From Dichetophora obliterata (lineage: Eukaryota > Arthropoda > Insecta > Diptera > Sciomyzidae), in assembly GCA_963920525.1 (NCBI GenBank), contig OY986437.1:61231330-61295329 (forward strand): a DNA stretch of 64,000 bases. Reading direction: 5' to 3'. The translations under genes and the position numbers were made by a program. Shown piece by piece: positions 1 to 12,757 of the stretch (positions within the stretch are counted from its first letter, which is position 1; each line of letters begins with the position of its first letter). Under the pieces are notes generated by a model. That model did no database searches, was not told the DNA's origin, and worked only from the letters and a program-made list of their open reading frames with translations.

Positions 1-606
1 TGGGGTATACCTACAGCCTTTAATATTCATCGTACAAAGAAAAAAAAAATGCCAAAATATCAGTTTTAGTGGGAATAAAACGAATATCTAATAAAATAGC
101 AAAATCTAAGAAGATGAAAAATTCATATATTCGTATAAGAAATGCACAAGCTGCTTAGCTGCAGTAGCTGCTTATGCTGTTTTTAAGGTTCTTGTTGTTG
201 TTGTGTTTGCTTGTTTGGTTCGTAATCACGTCGTTCGTTGTTGTGCTGCTTTTATTGTTGTTGTTGTTGTTTTTAATTAATATGTATGTAAAACATACAT
301 TCAGTATTTTTTGGCGAACGGGTGAAAAAGAGAGGGAAAAAAACAAGAACAAACGACACATCAAGCGAATATGACATAAATTTCAATTCGATTCTTGCTA
401 AATATAAAAAAGGACTTTACAATTATATAGAGAACGGTTTAAAGTTACAAAAACAGGTCGTTTTCATACCAGCAAATCAGACGCTGCCATTTTAAGTACC
501 GTTTAGCTGGCACAGTAACATTCATGGCTTGTTGGGTTGTAATGCAATAGAGAATACAGATGCATGTAGCTAGAGAGCCAGTATGTGGCTACAAAAAAAT
601 GTGCTA
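1..606. other. AT-rich non-coding with TTG-rich tract
   Basis: No gene is visible. The stretch at about 185-275 is rich in TTG trinucleotides, which produces short leucine/valine-rich or asparagine-rich open frames on both strands; these are composition artefacts. The rest is plain AT-rich DNA. Confidence 0.6.
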
Positions 607-614
607 CTACTAGT

Positions 615-1132
615 CAAGGTTGCCAGTTAAAATTTAAAACAATTCCGACAAAAAGTTACCTTTTTCACAATAACATTAATTAAATACAACAAAAATTACC
701 ATTGTAAAGATAAACAAACAAGTTTCTACCGCAATAAAAAAATATCAAAAAAATCTCACGATCATTAAAAATTACCACAAAAATACCACGTGTTTTAAAA
801 ATACCACCACAAATTCCATATGCTTTTAAAATTGCCACAAAAATCTCATTCGTATTAAAAATACCACAATAAGTCCTATATGCACAAGCAATTTAAAAAA
901 CATTTAGAAATACCACAAAGAAACTTTGCTTACAAAAAAAGAAAAAAAAATGTAAGAAGAATATTACCAATTTCCCACGGAAATTTAAATAATACCCCGC
1001 TGAATTTTCACGCCAATTAAAAAATACCACGCTGAATTTAAAAATTTAAGAGGAATTCCCAGGAACAAAAATTCCTAAGGGCAATTCAAAATTACCACGA
1101 ATGGGATTTTTCCAACATAACTGGCAACGTTG
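615..1132. mobile_element. hAT-like non-autonomous element built of degenerate short repeats
   Basis: The left end reads CAAGGTTGCCAGTTA and the right end, reverse-complemented, reads CAACGTTGCCAGTTA (14 of 15 identical). The 8-bp flanks are CTACTAGT (607-614) and CTACTAGC (1133-1140), 7 of 8 identical, as expected for an old hAT target duplication. The interior has no ORF; from about 640 to 1110 it is a degenerate array of short units with the core TTAAAAATACCAC. The 8-bp duplication points to hAT, but the termini lack the usual CAGNG start, so the superfamily is inferred. Confidence 0.6.
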
Positions 1133-1180
1133 CTACTAGCAGCTGATATTGTTGTTTTGGTTCTGCATGCACTGCAAAGG

Positions 1181-1341
1181 GCCGTTTTTCACTCGGCAAT
1201 TCTATGAGCAATAATTGCTTTCGCCGCAAGTAGTTTGTTGACTACTCGGGTTTAAAGGGGACTTTCGTAAGCCCCCTCATGCGGGCGAATAATCCATAAA
1301 ATGCTTGTGGCAAAGGCAATTATTGCCGAGTGAAAAGCGGG
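1181..1341. mobile_element. Short MITE with about 20-bp inverted ends
   Basis: The arm at 1182-1200 (core TTTTCACTCGGCAAT) is repeated in inverse orientation at 1322-1341 (core ATTGCCGAGTGAAAA). The 120-bp interior is relatively GC-rich for this window and contains no ORF. No clear target duplication was seen, so it is a MITE by structure only. Confidence 0.5.
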
Positions 1342-2356
1342 ATAAAGAGATCTTGTTGGTTCAGTTAGCTGAATTTTTTTTAGATGTTCTTAATTTTTAC
1401 TCGACATGAACAGCTGATTTTGACAACTAGCTCGCTTTTCTCTACTTTCTACTTCATTCCTCTCCGAATCGGCCTTACCTGTTTATTCTGCCATGAGTTG
1501 GAGTACGAATAAAACGAATGTTTATTTTCAGCATGTACATATGTATACTACTACGCAAATTTGCGCATGCGTAACTAAGCATGCATTGTGCTTTAAAAAC
1601 TACATTTATTTTTTTAAAACCATAATAAATTCTAATTATTTTTACTATGCATTATATTCTTTCCATATTAAAAATTTATTTTGTTAACTAAAATTTTAAT
1701 TTTAAATTACTTTTAAAATATACATAGATATATATGCTCTTTACTACAGGAAAAATAAATAATTCAAATTTACCCATATTTAGTTTCATTAATTAAACAT
1801 AACTTTGAATTACATTTAGCTTTAACCAACAAGACAAATGAAAAAGAACAATAAAATCATCACCATAAATATCAAACGAAAACTTTTTATAAAACAAAAC
1901 AAATTTTTACATGAATTTAATTGTGAGCTTTTTATATCAGGTAAGTTAAAGGAAGGACAACAACAACAAATTATTTTTGAATAATTTTTATTTAGAAGAT
2001 CAAATACTTTAAAAAAGTTTTGAAGAATGTACATGAAAAAAAACCAGAATTTTTCTCTTTTACTGTATAAAAAGGAATTCTACATTTATACTTACGATAC
2101 TATCGAAACTGTGCCTTTTTTTCTATATAATATACTTTTTTAGAAAACATCTTATAAAATATGCCTTAATTTCAATAGCTTTTGAAGAAAACCACAATTA
2201 ATTTATAAAATTACATTTTTATATTGATTTACAGTAATTAACATCCAAAGTTATAATCCTTACCAGCATATAATGCGCTATAATGTAAGAACTTTTCCCT
2301 ACTGGGCTATTGGATAAAAGAAGCTTGTTCCTCTCTTGAATACCGGAGAGTGATAA
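1342..2356. other. AT-rich non-coding
   Basis: No gene, RNA or terminal repeat is recognisable. The short open frames here (for example about 1822-2034 on the minus strand) have no recognisable domain and follow base composition. Confidence 0.5.
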
Positions 2357-2360
2357 TTAA

Positions 2361-3427
2361 CCCTAATATCTTATGAAAGCAAAAGTGAGCTCACGCCGAA
2401 GTAATTTCAATCAGATGAAAATAAATTATGTTTTGTGTAGCAAAGGTGTTGATATATAGTTTTAAGAACATTTTTATTATATGCATCATATGCAAGAATG
2501 ATAGAATAAGAGATTGCGCTTTGCGCAGATCCGTTACTTCTGCTAATCGAGTTTGACAACCAGCTGTTCAGTTGACTACGTCACAATATTTTATTTCTTT
2601 GAGAAACGTATTGTGATCGGTTGTGTTTTATTTCATTGTGTATATATCGAAGTATATTTGCGAGTTTTTTACTTAAAATTTAAAAAATGAAGTGTGCAGC
2701 TGCTAATTGCGGTAACAGTAGCAAAAAAAAATATTTTTTCAGAACACTAATGTTTGCAAAAAAATAAAAATTAAACCAAGAAATTGTAGAAAACGCACAC
2801 AAACGAAAACTAAAATACAAAATTATATTCAATTATCAAAATTTGTTTCATTAGTTAAAAACTTGGAACTATCATATTTTTGTCTCTTCAATTCACAGTT
2901 AAATTAATGGAAATAAAATATCTGGGAATGCTGAAACTACGCCAATTCAAATCGTAATAAACATTTTAATAAAATCCAACTCGAACAATAATACGCACTG
3001 AAGTTGGTTTTTCATAAAAATTTTGTTTGACTAAGCTGCAGCCAGTAGCAAGAAAATAATAGTAAAAATAATGTTTGCAAAGGAGTACTAAATAAATTTA
3101 CCTTATTTTCGTTCCAATAAATTGCTTCTCACTTCTTTTATTTTAATTATACAAACTAAAATGTAAGCAATTTTCAATTCTGTGTAGAAATCGTATGCAA
3201 AATGAAAGCTCGCCAAAACAGCATTGATATTATGACGTATTTGCACAGAACGACAATTTTTTTGTACTATTTTTCTTGTTTTCAGCGCAATCTTTGTATT
3301 CTATTATTCTTGCATCATATCCTATGCGCTGCACACATGACACATGTATTTATAGTTATATAAATAAAATTATTTTATCGACTTCAAAATATTGCTGTAA
3401 TTGACTAAATGTTTTGCATGATAAGGG
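2361..3427. mobile_element. piggyBac-like element with TTAA duplication
   Basis: The element is bounded by TTAA at 2357-2360 and 3428-3431. The left end begins CCCTAATATC and the right end, reverse-complemented, begins CCCTTATC, matching the piggyBac pattern of TTAA followed by CCC. Internal arms are also inverted copies: about 2480-2525 and 3283-3330 share GCAAGAAT-ATAGAATA and AGATTGCGCT. At 1067 bp it is too short for a full transposase and has no long ORF. A THAP-like N-terminal peptide lies inside at 2687. Superfamily assignment rests on the TTAA/CCC ends. Confidence 0.55.
2687..2767 (+). pseudogene. THAP-like zinc-finger N-terminus, truncated
   Basis: This 26-codon frame starts MKCAAANCGNSSKKKYFFR and stops at TAA 2765-2767. 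The methionine followed by Cys3-x4-Cys8 and then an aromatic FFR resembles the start of THAP domains (C-x2-4-C ... C-x2-H), which are found at the N-terminus of P-type transposases and in host DNA-binding proteins. The second half of the finger (the distal Cys and His) is absent from this frame. It could be a first exon, a decayed copy carried inside the surrounding piggyBac-like element, or chance. The match is short, so the call is tentative. Confidence 0.3.
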
Positions 3428-3431
3428 TTAA

Positions 3432-6002
3432 GCAACTACTAACCGCAAAGTCAACCAGCCCTTTCTATTACCAGCCCATTCTTCGGAGAGAGTAAAATCC
3501 TATTTATGTATCATCAAATTCATTTCGCTTCGAATAAAATCAATTCTGTATTGTTTTTCGCCTTTCAAGTATTCAACATTTAGAAGATAAAATTACAAAA
3601 TTAAGAATTTTACGTAAACTTTTCAAAACACAATTTTAAAAACCTGAAAACATAGAGATGGAAATGTATGCCACTTTGTAAGCATTCATAAAATACTTAA
3701 ATTTGACAAATAGTTAAAAGTAATGATGTCATTCAAAAACAAGGCCAATCGAAGAGATCAAAATGTAGAAAGTAGGCCAACTATAATGAAGTGGAGAAAA
3801 CTGCAATTCATGTTATGTAAGCCGCTTCCAAAATCTTCCTATACATCAACTGATAAAGCATTACTTTTCATCAGCCAAAAGCAATCCACTAAAACCAACG
3901 CAATGGATTTCCGTTGTTGGCATCAAAGCAACATGACAGCAATGGCAGTCATTAATAATGACATTCACATACTAACAAATTAATAAATAAAGCAGCGGAA
4001 ATGAAATTTTATGCAAACCCAGCAAATATGAAAGAAAGCAGCTGCTTGTATTTCAATACATAAATGTATTTTTTTTTTTCATTATGTGTTCGTTGTACTA
4101 CGAGTGCGAAGGCCTGCCGGAAAATTGTTTCTCATGCTGGCTTTACAAGAAAAAAAATTGACATAAAAAAAAATTTGTTTTATATTTCTTATAACAAATT
4201 TTATTGAATGAAATGCGCGAACACATCGCCATGTTGTGTGGTTTTGACAAGCTCAAACTGTCAAAAACTGCACAAAACTATTAATCAAAATAAAAGTTTA
4301 CAAATCAGTAGGAAAAAGTCAGTTGAGCGAGAGACAGAGACAGAAGAAGAGGAAAGCATGGACAAGATAAAGATAAAAATAATTATGGCATGTCAATGTT
4401 TGACAGTCAGAAACAGAGATGCAATAATAAACCACAAATGAAGTTGTACATAATACGAGATACAGAGAGGGGCTACACGCCCTGTAAAAGTGTGGGACAG
4501 CCGAAATAAGTGAACTGTGTCGAAAAATGCAAGTCATTTTTAGAGAATTGATTAAAGTACACATTTTGTTACACAAAGCTAAAAGAGACTATTTTTGTTA
4601 GAGTTGCTAATTAGGGAGATTACATAATCCCTCTATTATTAATTAAGATTTCAAAGAATTTCAATTATTTTAAAACAACCCTTTTCTATTCCCATCTCTG
4701 AGTTTACTCCGCTCTTACCTTGACTGTTCCTTCTACCGTTACAGTGACCGTTTAATGGTTATATTTTCAATACCGACAACAGCTTAAAAATGCACTCATA
4801 TCATTTTTAAAGATCTTTCTTATTTTCATTACTGAGTAAAATATGAAAATTTAAACATTAAGATTAGTTAAGCGAGTTAAGAGTTTTGTGCTCAACGAAG
4901 TGTTGCAGTAAATAAAAAAAAAAAGAAGTAATGTGCTCCGTTGAGCAGCACTGAACAGTCCTGTGGTGTTGACCCCTTTTGCCAAGAAGTGCCACCAAGC
5001 GAAAAAACTTTTTGAAGAATAAGTTGTCATGAACTTCGATGTTTATTTATATTGCAAAAAATTAGGAAAATTAAAAAATATTAGGTTAGAAGAATATTAT
5101 AAAACTCAAAACTATCAGTGCCAGCATTGACGATTAATTATTGAATGAGCGCTATTATTTTGCGACCGTTTTTTTGCACCATATGACTATGATTGTTTAT
5201 AGATTTACAACAGAATACGCAGAAATCTTATTTTTAGCTTTTTTACTTAGAAACGACGATTGTTAAATGTAAGCATAGACCCCTTATACGTTGGGCAAGA
5301 CTTGAAAGCAATTTTTTTTAGTACAAAAACTTGCCAGTACTGAGCAAGTTTAATCTTTCTCTCCGTCTCTAAAACTCACGTAAACTCACCACGATTTGTC
5401 CTACGAACTCACATTCTTGCTCAAAGGGTCATAAGAACTAATTTTTTTTGTTTTGTCATGGATTTAAATTTTATGTTAAAAATGCTGTCGACGAAAGGTA
5501 AGAAACAATCAGGAAGCTTGAAAAATAACTAGGTGTAGCATTTGCTTAGCAAACGCGTAAACTGGCTACATACATTTTTACTTTGAAGATGTATTTATGT
5601 TCGGTTGGTCGCTCCAATAAACTTTTCTCAAAACTATAAAAGTCAAAATATTATGCTACGTTGTTTCAAAAAAATGTATATACTTCGTTTTGTCATTGTT
5701 AGGGAGATGTGTGTAATGAATATTCTTATGCGTTTTTCTAGTAACCTCTACCTGACTTTTTTTTTAAGGCGATCACAAGAAAAAGCTGGTTCGATAAAAA
5801 GTTCGCTTATACTACAAACCCTGGAGAATGCAACATACCTTATGAAAATTTAAAAAAAGCTATTAACCATACAAATGCATGCATTTTTTAAAGATAATTC
5901 TTTTTCCGAACTTGAAACATTTACAATTGCAAAAATAAATCTTTTCATAGAAGGTGTGTTAGTATTGTTGCTATTAAGAAAAAAAGGGTGTAATTCGTAA
6001 AA
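3432..6002. other. Non-coding stretch without recognisable genes
   Basis: No gene is seen. The 86-codon frame at 3723-3983 and the 77- and 82-codon frames at 4208 and 5605 lack recognisable domains. A TTTTGACA/TGTCAAAA inverted pair lies at about 4242-4266. Base composition is AT-rich throughout. Confidence 0.5.
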
Positions 6003-8318
6003 GGATGAACAGTAGACCGTCGAACTTTTTCAACGTTTTTCGAAAAGTTCTCGGGACACGTTGATTTCTGATTTTACTCTTAAAACATGATTCTTGGTAT
6101 AAAACACTTTTATATTAACTAACTATAAATAGTCGCGCAATAGGCTTAAAGGCTTTTTGGCTAAAAATTAATTTTTTCGAAAAAACCAGATATTTCTTCT
6201 TCAGTATTTTGCATATAACTATGAAACTAATGAAACAATTTTTATCAGTTTATACTAATTTAAAAGATAATAGAATTTTCCATCTTATGCTATAAGAAAC
6301 ATTGAATTTTGTAAAGTACATTTTTTTTAAAAAATTCTGCAAAGTGAAATTTTGATTAAAATTTTTTGAAAATTCGATAACTTCAACTCACATTGCCCCA
6401 CGTTACAAGAGCATGAAGAAGAAGTTTTTGATTTTGTATTTTGATAAATTTTTACGCATATGGTTCGAAGACATATGATACGGTATTTTTACCGTATCAT
6501 ATAAAAAACTATACGACATTAGTTTAAGTTGCAAAGTATTGTACGTTTTCTGTTGTCCGGATGATTTTTATTGCAATGTTCAATTACTTGGATAATAAAA
6601 TTTTGCTGTCCTGGATCCATTGTCCTCGTATTATTTACCATATTTAGAATCCCTATGTCTCTTTTTGCTAGATCATTTAAAATAGTTAAATTTTTAACAA
6701 TTTTTAAATATCCAAAAAAAATTTCATTCGTATTCCACAAGGCAGAATGCATCTCAATAAATTCCATACAAGAAAATACATTGAAAAACTGTATAGTATA
6801 GTAAAGCCAGCGAAGGTCTCAAAGGCCAACTCATAGCAGAAAATCTGTATAACAACAAAAACAAATAAGAAAAGAATGCAAAACAATGCATTGTAATGCT
6901 GAGAACATACTAGGGCTATTCACAATCCAGTGCAAATGGTTTTGCACCATATCATTTGCAAAATGGTAAAATATATATTTACTCTACACTAAGAAAATAA
7001 TCATTTATAATGCATCTAATACCCTAAGAAAATAAAAAGGAATGCATATATACATACAACACTAAAATCCATAGCTAAGATTTACTATACATTGCAATAC
7101 TAAATTGCAAATTGACTGCTAATTATAAAAAACGCAATGGCGAAAAAAACTGAAATGGAAAAGAAGCAAATAAAAAACCAATTAATTGTGCTTAAAGACT
7201 TTTTCGACATGAAATTGGGTCGAAAATTTCCACAGCAAAATTTCCAGAGGAAAATAAATTTGGTTTTCATCAATAAGCCGTGAAATTCATGTCTTGCACA
7301 ACTATAGCAAATTATATCAAAAAGTCCGTTCACAATGATAGGAAATGTCAAAAAATTTTTATAGCAAAAATTTCCAAAATACACGATATTGTGAATTGCC
7401 TTACTAAAAAAAACAAGCGCATTAAGGTCCGTGCTTTTGTTAGATTGTTGTTGTTTCGCAGAATGATCAATATCAGATCAATAGAATAAGATCCGTGGTC
7501 ACAAGGAAGAATGGAAGGTTGCAGGAAAAAACTTTATACATATAATAGAGTATCACTTATGTCTATTTCGTTTGTAACGGTTCATAAATTTCGGGAAAGA
7601 GGTCGGAGTTAGTGCAATAAAAACATCGTTTTTTTAGACACTTCGAGTTAAGTCATTGTTTCTTGTGACCACAGAAATAGTCATTTAAATATTTGCACAT
7701 TACGAAAACAAAGCTGAATGTCTTGCAATTACATCTAATATAATATAGGTACAACTTTTGCATTCCTACTTATGTTGCTCCGTTTAAAAAAAAAAATTAA
7801 ATTTTTTCGAAAAAAATCACTGTTCACTGAAGAAATACCGTATCATATACATTCTAATTATTCATCAAAATTTTTGCCGTAAGATTTCTCAAAATACAAA
7901 ATTTACATAATCAAAAACTTCTTCATGCTCTTGTAACGTGGGGCAATGTGAGTTGAAGTTATCAAATTTTCGTAAAAATTTAAATCAAAATTTTATTTTG
8001 CAGAGTTTTTAAAAAAACTGTACTGAACAAAATGCAATTTTTCTTATAACATTAGATGTAAAATTTGATTAGCGTTTGAATAAGTATAAATTAATAAAAA
8101 TAGTTTCATTCGTTTCGTAGTTGTATGCAAAATATTGAAGAAGAAATTTCTTGTTTTTTCGAAAAAATGAATTTTTAGCCAAGAAGGCCTTTAAGCCGTT
8201 TGCGCAACTATTTACCGTTAGTTAATATTAAGTGTTGTATACCAAAATATATGTTTTTGCTTTTCGAAAATTTTCGAAAAATTCAAAAAAACGAGACGCT
8301 CTTATGAACAGTCATCTG
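6003..8318. repeat. Long inverted-repeat (foldback-like) structure, arms about 480 bp
   Basis: The left arm (about 6003-6487) and the right arm (about 7834-8318) are imperfect inverted copies over nearly 480 bp. Shared landmarks include TCTTGTAACGTGGGGCAATG on the right, inverted at about 6394-6413 on the left, and the GGCTAAAAATTAATTTTTTCG / TTAGCC pair. The 1.35-kb centre carries no recognisable ORF. A near-perfect hairpin sits at the inner end of the left arm (6473-6504, arms TATGATACGGTA and TACCGTATCATA). This could be a foldback element or two copies of one repeat inserted head-to-head. Confidence 0.65.
7495..7672. mobile_element. Small MITE-like segment with 11-bp inverted ends
   Basis: GTGGTCACAAG at 7495-7505 is inverted as CTTGTGACCAC at 7662-7672, giving a 178-bp unit inside the spacer of the larger inverted repeat. 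No target duplication or ORF is evident. Confidence 0.35.
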
Positions 8319-10277
8319 TGCATAATATGTAAAATTTTATATTTTCAAAGTAATGGATGTTCATGGTTAATTACTTGTTGAATAGGATATAGCATAACTC
8401 TTTTTTGATACCCATAGTGCTAAGAAGAAAAATTAAGAAAATTCACCCCTTAACTTCTAAACCATTTGGTATAAGAATTTCTTAAACCCGTGAAACAAGT
8501 AATTGAGTTTTCGAATTGACGGTTTTCTTCAGTTAAACTAACTTATAAGCTAAACAAAATTTCCAACTTTGTCTTCGTTAGGAAATAATTTGAGAAATTT
8601 AGAACAGTTCAGAAAAAAATTTTTAGAAGCCATCAACCCATTTCAGAGATATGTTTAGTCAAACATTCTTCGAACAAGCTGTTCGGTGGGAGCTTTCCCA
8701 ATTCTAATACCTCTATTTTAAGGATATTTTTTGCAGACACTAAAAAGAAAATAAAAAAAAATCTTTGTATACGTGCATACAGTACAGAAATTAAACTTCT
8801 TAAAATGAAGAATAAGAAAGATTTTTGTAAAAGAAACAGAGAGAACAGAGAGCATCTCAAAAAGAAATACAATATAGGGAACTCAGTAAAATTTGTTAAG
8901 TCTTGCTAAGTTGCTGAATTGTTACAGTTAGCAGCTGTTGATCTAAACGCACTTGCTTAGAAATTCGCAACTGTTAGTTTAACAACTTTCAATGCAGCAG
9001 TAAATTTGTGGTTTTAATAACTCATGTATCCAGTAATCAGTAACAAACAATTAAATTTCTTTTTTATATTACAGTGCGTTAACACTTTTACATTTTCTAC
9101 TCATAGCCTTTGAAATGTTTTAAATCAGTGTCGGTCAATAAAACACTTGACTGTTCTTTCAGTTGTGTGCTAGTGCGAGCACATGTAAGAGCGATAGAAA
9201 CAGACATGGTTCACGATGCACGCGTCAATCCATCCCACACTATTTTAAATCATTTCCAACCCCGTTACAATTTTTTTTTTATTATTAAAGGGCATTTTTA
9301 AGACTTTCAAGCTGCAAATCAAAAAAATTTGGTATTTGTTTCATCCAAACTGATTCATCACTACCCTCAATAAGTTTGACGTTTCAAACTAAACAAATGC
9401 TATCTATCTAAATGTAGTGAATACCATTAAAACAAAATATTCATAAAAAATATTCTGTCTAACACTGACATTGGTTGGTGCTTCAATTAGTAATACTGAT
9501 TTTTATGGTTTGTGATAACTAAAATATGAGATGTATGTTTGTGATTCGCTATTTTTGACTTTAAAAAATTAAATCTTTTGTAGGGGGATCCCCATATAGA
9601 AAAAAAGGTCTAATCTAGTTCATATCAAAAAATTCATAGTCCCTAGGGAGGTAAAATGTATGAGCATAAATCTAATAAATTTTTCTCTCTCAACATTTCT
9701 TCTAACTACAACTATTTGCTATCTTCCACTCTTCTGGAGATCCCCTTACAAAAACCATAAAAAATAATAAATAAGAAAATATCATTGCTCGTGTTTCCAA
9801 CAACGTGACGAGACTCGAAAAATTTTTCGTGACGAGGTTCAAATTTAAATAGAAAGAACATATCGTGAAAATTTAAAATGTCTGTTTTGTGCTGGATGCG
9901 TGCAGTAACATTCAGGCAAGTAATATGTTTCTGATTTTGATCTCAATTTCAACGCTGAAGAAGTAGGTAAAAATTTAAACGAACCGCTTTTAGCTACTTC
10001 TTATATACCTTTTAATATGAGATATTTTCGAATAGTCGAGTATATTTTCAATTGGTAGAATTTAAACGATTACTCTTCTAGCAATTATAAAACACATCAT
10101 TTGTTAGTGCTTACTTAAAAAGTAATAATACTTAAGATTTTTTCTTTCTTCTCTTTATATTACCTATTTTTTACTTGAATCTTTATTAATCCTATTCAAA
10201 ATAAATTAATTTGAATATTTGACATTTGGTATTAAGTATGTTCTATATAAATTTCCTATATGCATATATAAATATTC
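8319..10277. other. AT-rich non-coding
   Basis: No gene seen. A minor inverted pair with core TTTTGTA-GGGGATC lies at about 9575-9592 and 9739-9755. Short open frames at 8633 and 9110 have no recognisable features. Confidence 0.45.
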
Positions 10278-10801
10278 TACCCCAACAACACTCAGGTCGT
10301 ACGCCTAAATATTTTTTAATACAAACACTTAAAATTTTTAATTATATTAAGAAATTAATGTTTTTGATACAACAAAAATTGTTGTATTCTTAAAGCTTCA
10401 AATTTCATTTCTAAGGTCGGGTTTATAATTTTTTGCAGAGCTGAGAGGTTTTGTTTTTTACAAAAAGCTTTGTATTTAAAGCTCAAGCTGACTCCGAGCA
10501 TAGAGTTATTATTTAAATGGTTTTCAGCTCTTATATCTCCATTTCGCTTGCTCACACAAGCAAAGAGCGTGTACTATAAACACCAATAAGCTCAAGAAGC
10601 TGCTTTCTGAATCGTTGAATAAGCGTTCATTATGATAAAAAAAAGCTCGACAAATCTGCTTTATTAATCAGCTTCAGCCAAAGCAACCACTGTGAACGCG
10701 GCTTAAGAAGTGACATTTGAAGCTTTAAGTACACAACAAATATAGTTACATCAAAAACATTGATTTCTTAATATAAATAAAAATTGAAAGTTGTTGGGGT
10801 A
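10278..10801. mobile_element. Foldback-type MITE with TACCCCAACAAC ends
   Basis: TACCCCAACAAC at 10278-10289 is inverted at 10790-10801. Similarity continues inward for about 100 bp, including ATATTAAGAAATTAATG near 10345 and its inverted counterpart near 10755, and AAGCTTCAAAT in both arms. There is no coding potential beyond short frames. Confidence 0.55.
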
Positions 10802-11031
10802 GTATATTTTTGAAAAAAAAAATGTTTAAACCAACTGTACTTATACGGGCATATGGGGCATTCCATACAAAATTTGGCAACAATATCTATTTTTCCATAA
10901 AAACTTTTTTTATATTTCATTGGTCAAAAATATTTGAGACGTCTTTTTTATATCAATATACAACAAGGTGTTTTCGAAAAACAATTTTTTTTATTTTCGT
11001 TTTAAAAAAGCACATTTTTCAATTGCTTATG

Positions 11032-12346
11032 AAGGGTGTCCCAACAAGAGCGCAATTTTTAAATTTTAAATAAAACACAGATATTTAAAAAAAAAATCGT
11101 GAAACTTTATTATATCGTAAAGTAGACAGAATGAGGTTATGTATGGAACAATATATCATACAGATGGCCACCGCGGCTTTGCTGGCATACACGCGATCTT
11201 TTAATGAAATTTTAAATGACCGTTTTGCATAAATGCTGCGGTATTTCATTAATGCAGCGTCCAATTTCCTCTTTTAAGGCTTGAGTCGTCGTCGGCTTAT
11301 TCGCGTAAACCATCGACTTCAAAAAACCCCAAAGAAAAAATCTAATGGTGTTAAATCGCACGATCTAGGCGGCCAATTCTGATCTCCAAAACGCGAAATA
11401 ACACGACCGGGAAATGACTGATGCAGCAATTGAATTGTTTCTCTGGCTGTATGACATGTGGCGCCGTCTTGTTGGAACCACATGCCCTCCACATTCATTT
11501 CTTCAATTCTAGGCAAGAAAAAACTGGTTATCATTTCACGATACCGAACACTATTGACTGTTTGCGCTTGACCTGCCTCATTTTCATAAAAAAAAGGTCC
11601 AATGATTCCTCCAGCCCAAAAACCACACCACACAGTGACACGTTGAGGATGCATTTGCTTCTCGTGAGTCACTCGAGGATTTTTCTCAGCCCAAATGCGA
11701 CAATTCTGCCTATTGACGAAGCCATCAAGATGGAAATGGGCCTCGTCACTGAAGATGATTTTAGCGGCAAAATCAGCATTTTCATGTTGTCTCTCCAATA
11801 CCCAGTTAACGAACTCCCTTCGTTGTCCATCTGGCTTCAGCTGGTCAGCTGGCTTCAGTTCCTGAGTCAATTGAACTTTGCATGCATGAAGATGCAAATC
11901 TTTCGTCAAAATTCGCTGCATAGTGGATTTGGAGACACCAATTTGCTTAGCTCGGTGTCGAATTGAGGTGGATGGAGTTTGAGCGACATCATCACGTACA
12001 GGTGCGACATTTTCGGTCGATCGACCTGGTCGAAGGCGCGTTGTTGTCTTTACATCACTAACAGACCCAGTTTCGGCAAATTTATCCATTAATCTCTTTA
12101 CAGTTGACTCTTTTGGAGCATTATTGTGACCCCAAATTGATCGCAATTTGCGAACTGTAGCCGCAAAACTTTCACCATTTTGGTAAAACAATTTCTCAAT
12201 GAGAATGCGTTGTTCATTCGTGTAGCGCTCCATATTTACTAACCTCGTACCTTCTACTAGCAAACAATAACAATTGTTCAAATGTCAAACAATGACACTT
12301 CGAATGGCGCCAAATTTAAAAATTGCGTTCTTGTTGGGACACCCTT
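11032..12346 (-). mobile_element. Tc1/mariner-superfamily element, DD41D group (copy 1)
   Basis: Terminal inverted repeats of about 36 bp begin AAGGGTGTCCCAACAAGA on both ends. The right flank is TA (12347-12348); the left flank is TG (11030-11031), probably a mutated TA. The 1315-bp unit encodes a broken transposase on the minus strand and is the most divergent of the three related elements in this window. Confidence 0.85.
11137..12233 (-). pseudogene. Mariner-type transposase (DD41D), broken
   Basis: Cut-and-paste transposase. The start is taken at the ATG at 12231-12233 (MERYTNEQR), which matches the other copies, although the frame is open 16 codons upstream. An N-terminal helix-turn-helix region (about residues 1-110) precedes the DDE domain. 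Catalytic residues are visible: D163 in IIFSDEAHF, D in FQQDGATCHTA, and D in DLTPLDFF, with 41 residues between the last two. That spacing is the hallmark of the DD41D (rosa-type) group. Breaks: one T is missing from a T run at about 11330-11336, shifting the frame after PLDFF, and an in-frame TAA lies at 11212-11214. Beyond these, the C-terminal part through SRGGHLYDI is readable to a stop at 11137-11139. A short duplication (LKPAD/LKPD) lies near residue 128. Not functional as it stands. Confidence 0.85.
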
Positions 12347-12542
12347 TAGCTACTGCAATAGCTGATGAAGATAAACAAAATTGTCCCAAAGAAGACATGT
12401 ATGCCTTTTTCTTAACTTTCACAAAAACTTATTTATATTATTTTTTGATTGCGAAAAAAAATTTCCAACAAATTGGATTGTTTTTTAATTTGGACTAATT
12501 TCTTTTTTTTTTTAATAGAAGTATTTCCTTAAAAATAACATG

Positions 12543-12757
12543 AATACTAGGGTGGTCCTTATTTAAGAAATTGTTGAGCATCCAGTTTTTTGTTACTGTT
12601 TGTCTAAACATAATTCCCTGATTTTTTTTTTTCAACAACAATAACACATATCACTCGGAGTTTGAAGTTTACACAGAGGATTATAAAATTTTATTTCCGT
12701 TGCATCTGCTTCCAATAATATTGAGACCTCTAAAAAAGGACCACTTGAACTAGTATT
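12543..12757. repeat. Possible short inverted-repeat element
   Basis: AATACTAG followed by GGTGGTCCTT (12543-12560) is mirrored by AAGGACCACTTGAACTAGTA (about 12737-12755), giving a 215-bp unit. The evidence is only this imperfect end pair. Confidence 0.3.

Noticed and set aside
174..374. Hydrophobic leucine-rich ORF that could look like a membrane protein
   Set aside because: Produced by TTG/TTT repeats.
11421..11966. 181-codon plus-strand ORF
   Set aside because: Antisense shadow of the DD41D transposase in copy 1.
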